From Strigomonas culicis (lineage: Eukaryota; Euglenozoa; Kinetoplastea; Trypanosomatida; Trypanosomatidae), in the NCBI GenBank assembly GCA_000482145.1, contig AUXH01000113.1, forward strand, positions 1 through 39,665: 39,665 nucleotides of DNA, read 5' to 3'. Positions within the stretch are counted from its first letter, which is position 1. Each line of letters begins with the position of its first letter. This document shows positions 10,078-17,200 of this stretch, in pieces. The notes under the pieces were generated by a model. It had not been told where the DNA came from and did not search any database. It worked only from the letters and a program-made list of their open reading frames with translations. Both the position numbers and the translations under genes were made by a program.

Positions 10078-10117
<40 letters not shown>

Positions 10118-10812
10118 TGAATAAGTATACTGTCTATTCCGGTAACAACAGTGCCTCGGGAATCCGAGGGAAAAGCGGTGGCGGTGGCAGTGGCGGCATG
10201 ACCTACGGCAGTGCACCGCACGTCCAACAGCACCATCACCAGCAGCAGCAGCAGCAGCCAACCCCGCCGGCGACGCAGCAGCAAAACATCAACTACTTCA
10301 CAAATAATCATAACAGCCACGCGAATAACAACGGTAATAATAATAATAATGGCAACCTCTCCTCACACTTCGCAGGCAACGCAATGCATAATACGAACAC
10401 GAACACGAACAATAATAATAATAACAACAACAACAATGTCAGCCCGACCGCTGCAAAGCTTTTCGTCGGTCAGCTTCCTTTCGAGTGCACGGAGGAGCGT
10501 CTGCGTCACCTCTTCAGCGCCTACGGACACGTAGAGCAGATCCACATTCTGAAGGACAACAACAACCGCAGCCGTGGCGCGGCCTTCATCACCTTCTCCA
10601 CCGTCCAGGAGGCAGACACCGCCATTTTCACGCTTCACAACCGCTACCGCATGTTGACGAATCGGGCCATACAGGTCAGCTACGCGAAGAACAGCCTCAA
10701 CATCTCACCCTTCGGCACCCACAGCGCCCTTGAGGTCCACCAGTCCAACCCAACAAATCCCATGCCAGACGTTGCGACCATGATCAACAACCAGCAGATG
10801 CGGAACTTCTGA
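9937..10812 (+). CDS. Single-RRM RNA-binding protein with poly-Asn/Gln tracts (291 aa)
   Basis: Likely a post-transcriptional regulator that binds mRNA, the main level of gene control in trypanosomatids. One RRM spans about residues 170-248: RNP2 is LFVGQL (175-180) and RNP1 is RGAAFITF (213-220). Before it lies a disordered region with poly-Asn tracts encoded by AAT/AAC repeats (about residues 41-63), a Gly-rich patch, Gln-rich stretches and more Asn. After the RRM comes a short tail ending in NNQQMRNF. The RRM and its flanking residues recall the trypanosome regulator RBP10, but this is from memory and unverified. The ATG at 9937 is preferred to one at 9883, whose extra 18 residues are a hydrophobic reading of the pyrimidine tract. 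Confidence 0.88.
10075..10118 (+). repeat. (AAT)n coding microsatellite in the RRM gene
   Basis: A nearly perfect AAT repeat preceded by AAC units encodes a poly-Asn tract. It is in frame, so length changes in whole units would alter only the Asn count. A second AAT/AAC-rich tract lies at about 10411-10437. Confidence 0.9.
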
Positions 10813-11539
10813 AAAAAGAAAAAAAGGAATAAAAAAGAGGAAAATAAATACATATACATACATACATATATACTAAAAAAAAAATAGTAAACAGGAAGAA
10901 GAAATGAAAAAGTAATAATACTTAAAAAAGGAAAAACAGCAAACAATTATTATATCTTTTCTTTTTTTCTTTAGTGAGTTTTGCTTCATCGTTACTGTAT
11001 TTATTTGTTATTAACCGATCGCTGCACTGTGACCTCATATGTTAGAATTACGTAAACAATGCATACGCTTTGCTTTTTATTATTATTATGGTTGTTTTGT
11101 TTTGTTTCTCTTTAAGGGAGATCATTGCATTAGTGTGGTTGTTATGGATTTTAAAAAAAAAATGTAGAAATATATGCTTAAAACAATATACGTTAATCCG
11201 CCTATCTACATTTAGTAATTCACTTAATTATTTGTTTTCTCTTTTCCTTTTTTTTCTTTTGCATTAAAATAAGTATCAAAAAATAAAAATGTTTGCGTGT
11301 TTGCTTTGCGTCACTCATAATTTCTGAATATATAAAAAAAAAAGAACAGATTAGAAAAAGATAGAGCCGTATAAGCACAAAATGTGTGAATTAAAGAAAA
11401 AAGCAAAAGTATAAAAGGAACCAGATGCATGATGAACCCTCTTCTCTTCACTCACGTCTCTCATTGATAGAGAAGCACCGTACATAAATACATAAAAAAA
11501 AAAGAAAAGAAAACGAAGCATACAGAGGGAGGAACACCG
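10813..11539. other. Intergenic region
   Basis: AT-rich spacer of 727 bases with A runs and TACATA repeats just after the RRM gene. A C/T-rich stretch at about 11439-11463 lies upstream of the next ATG and is a plausible trans-splicing signal. I see no RNA gene or protein gene. Confidence 0.5.
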
Positions 11540-12451
11540 ATGCGACGACTCACACGCAATCTCCTCATTGGCACCGTCGGCGTCGCGGCGGTCACCGGCG
11601 GCGGCTACTACTACTTCAATGTCCGCTACAACACACCTGCGGCCCCGGTGAAGAAGCTGACTGCGCGTGAATTCAACGCTCTGCAGGACCCCGCTCTTCT
11701 GCGCGAGGCGCTCCAGCCGAACCACCTCCCGTGGAACTACGCGCAGCAGCACCACCACACGACGAAGCCCCAGCGCCGCAGCCCGCCCGATAGCTCCCCC
11801 AGCAGTACTAGCACTGGTAGCACGGCCGGGGGCACGCCAGCCCTGACGTACACCCCGAGCGACTTCGAGCTCTTCTTTTATCGCCTCCTCGGATGTCCCT
11901 ATTGCGCAAAAGTGGAGGCACTTTTGCACTTTTTCCGCGTGCCCTACACGGAGGTGCGCATCGACCCCCTCAGCGGCAGCGGGCTGCCGGACGCGCGCTA
12001 TGACCTGGCGCCGCAGCTCGGCCTGCGGCGCCCCGCGGCGGGCGCGCAGGCACCGGAGGTGTACATCGTGGACTCCGCCTTCATCATGGAGACCCTCGCG
12101 GAGCCGCTGCGCTTTGCGGATAACATTTTGAAATCGACGAAAGGGTCTGCGCCCGCCGCGGCGGAGCTGCGCCGGGTGCGGCACTGGATCACGCATCACT
12201 TCCAGGGCGCCTCCTTCGCGCTCATCAACAGCACGCCGGGAAACGCCTACTACGGCTTTGACTATGTCGCGCCGGAGGGGCAGCGCCAGAGCATGGTGTA
12301 CAAGGTCTTCGGCAGCGCCGCGCTCTATCTGCTCGCGACGCTGAAGATCAAGCCCAAGGTGCAGCACCTGGCACCAGACCCCCGCGCCGCCGCGGACACA
12401 AACCAAACAACAACAACAACAACAACAACAACACGAATAACAAGAATGTAG
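11540..12451 (+). CDS. PTGES2: Prostaglandin E synthase 2-like protein, N-terminal frame (frameshifted)
   Basis: A membrane-anchored glutaredoxin/GST-like protein. Residues about 7-22 form a hydrophobic anchor (LLIGTVGVAAVTGGG). The glutaredoxin domain starts near residue 112 (ELFFYRLLGCPYC) with the redox/glutathione motif CPYC at residues 119-122. EVYIVDSAFI follows at the position of the family's cis-Pro/SxxI element. FDYVAPEGQ and the helix YKVFGSAALYLLATLKIK match the GST-C part of PTGES2. The frame then enters an ACA/AAC repeat, reads poly-Thr and stops at 12449-12451, before the domain is complete. The missing C-terminal end continues in another frame to 12837. PTGES2 isomerises PGH2 to PGE2 in animals; the activity in trypanosomatids is not established. 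The family assignment is strong. Confidence 0.85.
   Translation: MRRLTRNLLIGTVGVAAVTGGGYYYFNVRYNTPAAPVKKLTAREFNALQDPALLREALQPNHLPWNYAQQHHHTTKPQRRSPPDSSPSSTSTGSTAGGTPALTYTPSDFELFFYRLLGCPYCAKVEALLHFFRVPYTEVRIDPLSGSGLPDARYDLAPQLGLRRPAAGAQAPEVYIVDSAFIMETLAEPLRFADNILKSTKGSAPAAAELRRVRHWITHHFQGASFALINSTPGNAYYGFDYVAPEGQRQSMVYKVFGSAALYLLATLKIKPKVQHLAPDPRAAADTNQTTTTTTTTTRITRM
12403..12432 (+). repeat. (AAC)n / (ACA)n microsatellite at the frame break
   Basis: A run of AAC units lies exactly where the reading frame of the PTGES2-like gene changes. It reads as Thr in the upstream frame and as Asn in the downstream frame. Confidence 0.9.
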
Positions 12452-12495
12452 TTGCAAGCGGCGGTGATATCAGCGGCGTCGAGGAGGCGAAGGAT

Positions 12496-12837
12496 GTGAT
12501 GCGGCGGTACTTTGAGGTGCACGCCGCGCCGGGCACCGCCGCCGCGCGGTACCCCGCGGACCCCAAGGCGTGGCTCCGCACGGAGATAGATGTGTTCCTG
12601 TCGCTCCGCCCGCCACGCGCGGCCGCGTCCCAGCCCCGCCGGCAGGCAGCAGAGCCGCAGGAGCCGCCCGCCCTCGCCGACTTTCACGGCGGCGATGCGC
12701 CAGACTTGGCGGATATTGAAATGTACGGCGTCACGCGCGTTGTGGCCGCCCACCCGGTCTTCGGCCCGGTGCTCCGCAGCTGTGCGCCGTTCCGTGCGTG
12801 GGAAGAGAAGATGGAGAGCTACATGCAACCCTTGTGA
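12496..12837 (+). CDS. PTGES2: C-terminal part of the prostaglandin E synthase 2-like gene, shifted frame
   Basis: This frame is open from upstream of the AAC repeat (Asn codons from 12406), reads on through NVVASGGDISGVEEAKD, and has its first ATG at 12496. It supplies exactly what the upstream frame lacks: helix MRRYFEVHA, then GGDAPDLADIEMYGVTRVV, which corresponds to the conserved KPNLADLAVYGVLRV-type segment of PTGES2, and the terminal helix CAPFRAWEEKMESY. Frames 11540-12451 and this one differ by one base (a missing base or two extra), and the change maps to the AAC repeat at about 12403-12430. It is therefore best read as one gene, 11540-12837, broken by a sequencing error, a repeat-length allele or true decay. 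It is unlikely to be a separate protein. Confidence 0.7.
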   Translation: MMRRYFEVHAAPGTAAARYPADPKAWLRTEIDVFLSLRPPRAAASQPRRQAAEPQEPPALADFHGGDAPDLADIEMYGVTRVVAAHPVFGPVLRSCAPFRAWEEKMESYMQPL

Positions 12838-13372
12838 GAATCACGAGGGAAGCGGAAATTTCTTATTAGGGAAAAAAATACACAGAATCGGAGTGAATAA
12901 TAAATAAACAAAGCACAAGTATTTCTTGTAAAAGAAATGAAGAAAAGGATTCTCATATTTTTTTTTCCTTTTGGGTGCGTTTTAAAAAGTGTACATACGT
13001 AGCTTGCGCATATCCAGTTACGAACGTTGGTATCGATTATTCTTTTTCCATCACTTGTCTACACAACTATAGCTATCAGAACAAAAAAAAATAGATTAAT
13101 ATGGGTATTTAGTTTGAAGACACATTAGATCGATTGTCTCATTTGTGTTTTCACTCTCTTTCCTGATTTCACTCCATTGGCTTCTTCCCCTTCGTTCTTT
13201 TCTATCTGTTCGTTGTTACTTTTTTTATTTTGGTGGAGAAACAAAAAAAGAAGGAAGAAAAAAAAATCTCCCTCATTGTTGCTTTTGTCTCTCAAATTGC
13301 TTTTTTCGTTTTACTTCACTTTTTTCTTTTCTTCTTATTACTTCTCTTCCGCCTGTTCTTCACGGAGGGTCT
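12838..13372. other. Intergenic region
   Basis: AT-rich spacer of 535 bases. The part nearest the next gene (13160-13361) is strongly pyrimidine-rich and gives an in-frame but spurious N-terminal extension of the trifunctional enzyme. No other feature is seen. Confidence 0.55.
13301..13367 (+). promoter_or_regulatory. Polypyrimidine tract before the trifunctional enzyme
   Basis: T/C-rich DNA ends in an AG at 13366-13367, only six bases before the ATG at 13373. An acceptor here would leave a very short 5' UTR; an earlier AG is also possible. The tract supports 13373 over the upstream ATG at 13145. Confidence 0.4.
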
Positions 13373-15823
13373 ATGCGCCGTCTTAACATAGCGGCTCCGT
13401 TCAAGTGGGTGCCGTGGGCGTGCCTGGGGGTGTGCGGCCGCCGCGCCGCCACCACCGCGGCGCCGGCATCCTCCCCCTCGCCTGTTGCGGAACCGGGGAA
13501 GAAGAAGCCACGCACCTCTGCCGTGGACTTCCCTACGTCCGTGCTGGGCGGCGGCCGCCTGTGCGGCGCGCACCCTGCCGGCCGCCACATCACGGTGTAC
13601 AACGACTCCAACATGATCGCCTGGATCGTCATGGACCGCGATGAAAGCTCCGCGAATGCGCTCGGCGAAGAGTTCGTGCAGGATCTCGCGGCCGCGCTGG
13701 ACATCACGGACGGCCTCGTGGCAGCCGGACGCGCCCAGTTCGCGCTGCTCGCGAGCGCAAAGACAAACTTCTGCGTCGGCGCGGACATCGATCAAATGTA
13801 CCCCATCACCGACCGCGACGTCGCGCGGCGGGTGCCGGCGGCCGGCCACGCCGTCTTCAGCCGCATCGAGCAGAGCCGCTACCCCATCATCGCGGCGGTG
13901 AATGGCCTCGCGCTCGGCGGCGGCTTCGAGCTGGCGCTGGCCTGCCACGACCGGCTGCTGGCGAGCACGGCGAGGGTGGGCTTCCCGGAGTGCCTACTCG
14001 GGCTGCTGCCCGGCGCCGGCGGCACCGTGCGCACGCAGCGGCTGTGCGGCCTCGCGACGACGGTGGACTGGGTCCTGTCGTCGAGGCAGGTGCGGCCGCA
14101 CGCCGCGCGCGCGGCCGGCGCCGCCGCAGCGGTGCTGCCGGCGGAGGATCGCTGGGTCGGGGAGCACCGCTTTCTCGAGGGCGTGCGGCGCTGGGCCGGC
14201 CAGCACCTGAGCGACCGCACGGCGGGGCCGGCGCGGCGCGCGGGCAGCCCCTCCCTCGCCGCGTGGGCGCTGCGGTTGGCGGAGCGTACCGACTTGGGCC
14301 GCAAGAAAATCGGCGACGAGGCGGTCAAGGCGCTTCACAAGAAGACAAAGGGAAAGTTCATCGGGCACTACAAGGCGCTGGAGTGCATTCTCTACGCGGC
14401 GACGCACACGGATGCACAGGGCTACCAGCGGGAGTGCGAGGCTTTCGCCGAGCTGCTCTGTTCGCCCGAGGCGAAGAATCAGATGGCGCTCTATTTTCTG
14501 GACGAGGGCATGAAGCGCAGCGAGGCCAAGACGGGCATCGCCAAGGCGGCGCTGCCGCCGCTGCGGCGCGCAGGCGTGCTCGGCGCCGGTGTCATGGGTG
14601 CCGGCATCGCGCACTACTTCGTGAGCAAGGGCCTGCCGGTTGCCATGAAGGACCTCAAGCAGGATGCGGTGGACGCCGGCCGCGCGCGGGTCGAGGCGGC
14701 CCTCGCCGCGGCGGTGAAGCGCAAGCGGCTCACGCCCAAGGGGCTGGAGGTGAAGCGGGCGCTGCTGACCACCGGCACGACCGACGCCGTGCTCGCCGGA
14801 TGCGACATCATCGTCGAGGCCGCGGTGGAGGTGATGGCCGTGAAGCAGCAGCTGGTGCAGCAGCTCGAGCAGAGCCAGGTCGTCCACGCGGGCAACCTGT
14901 TCGCGACGAACACGTCGTCGCTCAGCCTGACGGAGCTGCAGCGCGCGAGTCAGTTCCCGCAGAACCTCGTCGGCATGCACTTCTTCAACCCGGTGGAGAA
15001 GATGCCGCTCGTGGAGGTGATTCTCGGCGCGCAGACGTCGAAGGAGGCCGCCGCGCGCGTCTTCAACCTTGCGCTGCAGACCGGCAAGAAGCCGATTCTC
15101 GTGCGGGACGGACCCGGGTTCCTCGTCAACCGCATCCTGGGCGTGTACATGGCCGAGGCGGGGCGCCTCGCGGCGATCGACCGCTGCGACCCCGCGAAGG
15201 TGGACGAGGCGATGCTCGCCTTCGGCATGCCGATGGGGCCCTTCCGCCTGCTGGACGAGATTGGCCTCGACGTCGCCTGTCATGTCGGGCCGGTGCTCCA
15301 GAAGGGCCTCGCGAGCGACCGCTTCGCGGTGAGCGACGCCGTCTGCGCCATGCTCGCCGACGGGCTGCACGGGAAGAAGAACGGAAAGGGCTTCTACGCG
15401 TACGATGCGAAGGGGAGAGAGACGGGCCTGTGCCGCGCGCACGTGGACGTGTATCTGGGCAAGGATCTCTCCGCCTCCGTGCCGGCGGCCGACATTATAG
15501 ACCGGTGCGTGCTGCTGATGGTGAACGAGGCGGCCATGATCCTGACCGAGCAGATCGCGAACTCGCCGGAAGACGTCGACATTGGGATGGTGTGGGGCAC
15601 GGGCTTCCCCGCCTTCCGCGGCGGGCTCCTGCAGTACGCGGACCACCGCGGGGTCGATGCCATTGTCGCGACGCTGGAGGCGCTGCAGCGGCGCACGAAG
15701 AGTGACCGCTTTGCGCCCTGCGCCGCGCTGCGGGAGATGGCGGAGAAGAAGGCACGCTTCTTCCCAGACCGCCCGTTCGTGCCGTATCGCGAGCGGGTGG
15801 GATTCCCGAAGATTATTTATTAA
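13373..15823 (+). CDS. HADHA: Mitochondrial trifunctional enzyme alpha subunit (enoyl-CoA hydratase / 3-hydroxyacyl-CoA dehydrogenase, 816 aa)
   Basis: Catalyses the hydration and NAD-dependent dehydrogenation steps of fatty-acid beta-oxidation. The N-terminus MRRLNIAAPFKWV is basic and amphipathic, as in mitochondrial presequences, and the C-terminus IIY is not a glycosomal PTS1. The crotonase domain contains NGLALGGGFELAL, with the first catalytic Glu at about residue 186, and FPECLLGLLPGAGGT, with the second at about 206. The dehydrogenase domain begins with the NAD-binding GAGVMG at residues 404-409 and has the catalytic His in HFFNP at about residue 536, followed by EKMPLVEVI. The C-terminal HAD domain repeats include GKKNGKGFYAY and FPAFRGGLLQYAD. 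Length is close to the roughly 760 residues of animal HADHA. The beta (thiolase) subunit is not in the window. The first in-frame ATG (13145) lies in pyrimidine-tract DNA and is rejected. Confidence 0.97.
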   Translation: MRRLNIAAPFKWVPWACLGVCGRRAATTAAPASSPSPVAEPGKKKPRTSAVDFPTSVLGGGRLCGAHPAGRHITVYNDSNMIAWIVMDRDESSANALGEEFVQDLAAALDITDGLVAAGRAQFALLASAKTNFCVGADIDQMYPITDRDVARRVPAAGHAVFSRIEQSRYPIIAAVNGLALGGGFELALACHDRLLASTARVGFPECLLGLLPGAGGTVRTQRLCGLATTVDWVLSSRQVRPHAARAAGAAAAVLPAEDRWVGEHRFLEGVRRWAGQHLSDRTAGPARRAGSPSLAAWALRLAERTDLGRKKIGDEAVKALHKKTKGKFIGHYKALECILYAATHTDAQGYQRECEAFAELLCSPEAKNQMALYFLDEGMKRSEAKTGIAKAALPPLRRAGVLGAGVMGAGIAHYFVSKGLPVAMKDLKQDAVDAGRARVEAALAAAVKRKRLTPKGLEVKRALLTTGTTDAVLAGCDIIVEAAVEVMAVKQQLVQQLEQSQVVHAGNLFATNTSSLSLTELQRASQFPQNLVGMHFFNPVEKMPLVEVILGAQTSKEAAARVFNLALQTGKKPILVRDGPGFLVNRILGVYMAEAGRLAAIDRCDPAKVDEAMLAFGMPMGPFRLLDEIGLDVACHVGPVLQKGLASDRFAVSDAVCAMLADGLHGKKNGKGFYAYDAKGRETGLCRAHVDVYLGKDLSASVPAADIIDRCVLLMVNEAAMILTEQIANSPEDVDIGMVWGTGFPAFRGGLLQYADHRGVDAIVATLEALQRRTKSDRFAPCAALREMAEKKARFFPDRPFVPYRERVGFPKIIY

Positions 15824-16310
15824 CCAGATGAAACGACGACACCCAGCAAAAAAAAAAAAAAAGGAAGGGTGGAAGAAAAAATTCGAGTACCTTTAGTGGA
15901 ACGTGAAAATCGATGTATAGAGACATTGAAATGAAGCGTCCACGGTGGACAAAGTTCTAGTTGTTCACAACGAATGGCCGTCATACGACGCGTCGTATGA
16001 ATTCATATATACTAGGTAGTAGTAGCTGCCAGTGAAGCTTTTTGTTTTTATTTTGTTTACTCTCTTTGCATTTATCGTTATCGCTTTGTTTGTTTCTGGT
16101 TTGTTTGTTTTGTCTATTTAGGTGTTGGCTCGTATTCAGCCTCTGTGTAGTAAAAGGGGTAAAAACATGAAGGAACGGATTTGAACATGAGTGGATGAAC
16201 ACCATTCTGTCGATCGGCTTCATCGATTCTCTTCTTCCTTTGATGCTCTCTCTCTCTCTCTCTCGTGATCATTTGTACCCTCATAGAAACTAGTGAAATC
16301 ATAGGCTTGA
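15824..16310. other. Intergenic region
   Basis: AT-rich spacer of 487 bases with an A run after the trifunctional enzyme stop. A CT-rich block at about 16227-16264 is followed by AG at 16285-16286 and probably directs trans-splicing of the next gene. A TTCAAAT-like string near 16170 (- strand) was checked as a tRNA and fails to fold. Confidence 0.5.
16227..16286 (+). promoter_or_regulatory. (CT)n pyrimidine tract and candidate splice acceptor
   Basis: A T/C-rich block ends in (TC)n, and an AG at 16285-16286 lies 25 bases before the ATG at 16311, supporting that start. Confidence 0.45.
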
Positions 16311-16919
16311 ATGGATGCGGACTGGGTGGAGGGCAAACACAAAGAGGCCCTTGACCTTATGCAGCGCGAGGTGCAGCAGCTGAGTGTGGTGCTCGGAGCC
16401 AACCGCCGACCACACGTCTATCGACATCACCTCTTTTACAAAAAGGCAGTCCGTCTCGTTCGCTTCTTCCGCAACCATCTCCTCGCCAAGCAGCGCCGGG
16501 CCACGGCCGCCACGGCGGGGCGGTGGCGGCGGCGGCTGCGGCTGGCCCACGCCCTCCTCACGTCGTGCGGCGCGCACGTGCTGGCCGAGCTCGCCGCCAG
16601 CCGCGTCGATACGGCCGCCCTCACCGCCGCGCTGCTGGCATCGCTCGCCGTCCTCTGTCGCGCCGTCGACGGGTGGCTGTTGGCCGCGGCCGGGCCGGCG
16701 GCCTGCGCGGCGCGCTGGGGCGCCGCGTACACGGAGCGGCTTCAGGCGCCAGAGCCCGACCCTGACGCCCGCAAGCGCGAGCGTCAGGGAGGGGAGGATG
16801 GCCGCCCCAGCCGGGCCGTGAAACGAGGGAAGCCGGAGCAGGCCGCCAAGGCCCGAGAGGCCCGCTCGTACCAATCGCTGCTGTCTACCGGACGTCGGGG
16901 TGGGGGTAGCAAGGAGTGA
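16311..16919 (+). CDS. Conserved-looking basic hypothetical protein (202 aa)
   Basis: A GC-rich ORF correctly placed after a CT tract and AG. The N-terminal part (residues 1-70) is a mixed helical sequence with many His, Tyr and Arg residues (RRPHVYRHHLFYKKAVRLV, then RFFRNHLL). The middle (70-145) is Ala/Leu-rich helix without a clear membrane segment. The tail (145-202) is highly charged and Arg/Lys/Gly-rich, ending TGRRGGGSKE, which would suit a nuclear or nucleolar protein binding RNA. I do not recognise the family. The pattern of a helical bundle plus basic tail is seen in rRNA-processing and RNase MRP-type subunits, but no diagnostic motif is visible, so this is only a suggestion. Confidence 0.75.
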   Translation: MDADWVEGKHKEALDLMQREVQQLSVVLGANRRPHVYRHHLFYKKAVRLVRFFRNHLLAKQRRATAATAGRWRRRLRLAHALLTSCGAHVLAELAASRVDTAALTAALLASLAVLCRAVDGWLLAAAGPAACAARWGAAYTERLQAPEPDPDARKRERQGGEDGRPSRAVKRGKPEQAAKAREARSYQSLLSTGRRGGGSKE

Positions 16920-17141
16920 AGCGGCGGAAGAAGCAAAATGTGCCCTTCCCGATTTGAAACTGCTTTTTTTATCATTGGTGTTGTCCTCCCCTCTTGCGCT
17001 TGTTGGCTGTGTATACTTTTCTGTTGACTACACAAATACATATATATATATATATATATAAACATGCAGCAGAGTTAGTTGAGTGTTTCCACCCGCGTCT
17101 TTCCCACAGTGAAAAAAATGTGCATCAAACCTATGTATTGC

Positions 17142-17182
17142 TGTTTCTTTTTCTTTTTTTCTTTTTACGCTGCCGCTCGTAG
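17142..17182 (+). promoter_or_regulatory. Polypyrimidine tract and candidate splice acceptor
   Basis: A T-rich pyrimidine run (17142-17167) is followed by AG dinucleotides at 17171-17182, about 19 bases before the ATG at 17201. Confidence 0.45.
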
Positions 17183-17200
17183 TCGTTTAGGAATAGCAAC

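Noticed and set aside
13145..13372. N-terminal extension of the trifunctional enzyme
   Set aside because: The 76 extra residues are a Phe/Leu/Ser translation of a pyrimidine tract; the ATG at 13373 gives a good mitochondrial presequence.
13990..15705. Long alternative ORFs over the trifunctional enzyme (571 aa + and 550 aa -)
   Set aside because: The true frame carries every crotonase and dehydrogenase motif; the others are Arg/Gly/Ala-rich shadows of GC-rich DNA.
16160..16195. Possible tRNA T-loop (TTCAAAT on the - strand)
   Set aside because: Flanking bases do not form the T-stem, and no A box or acceptor stem is found.
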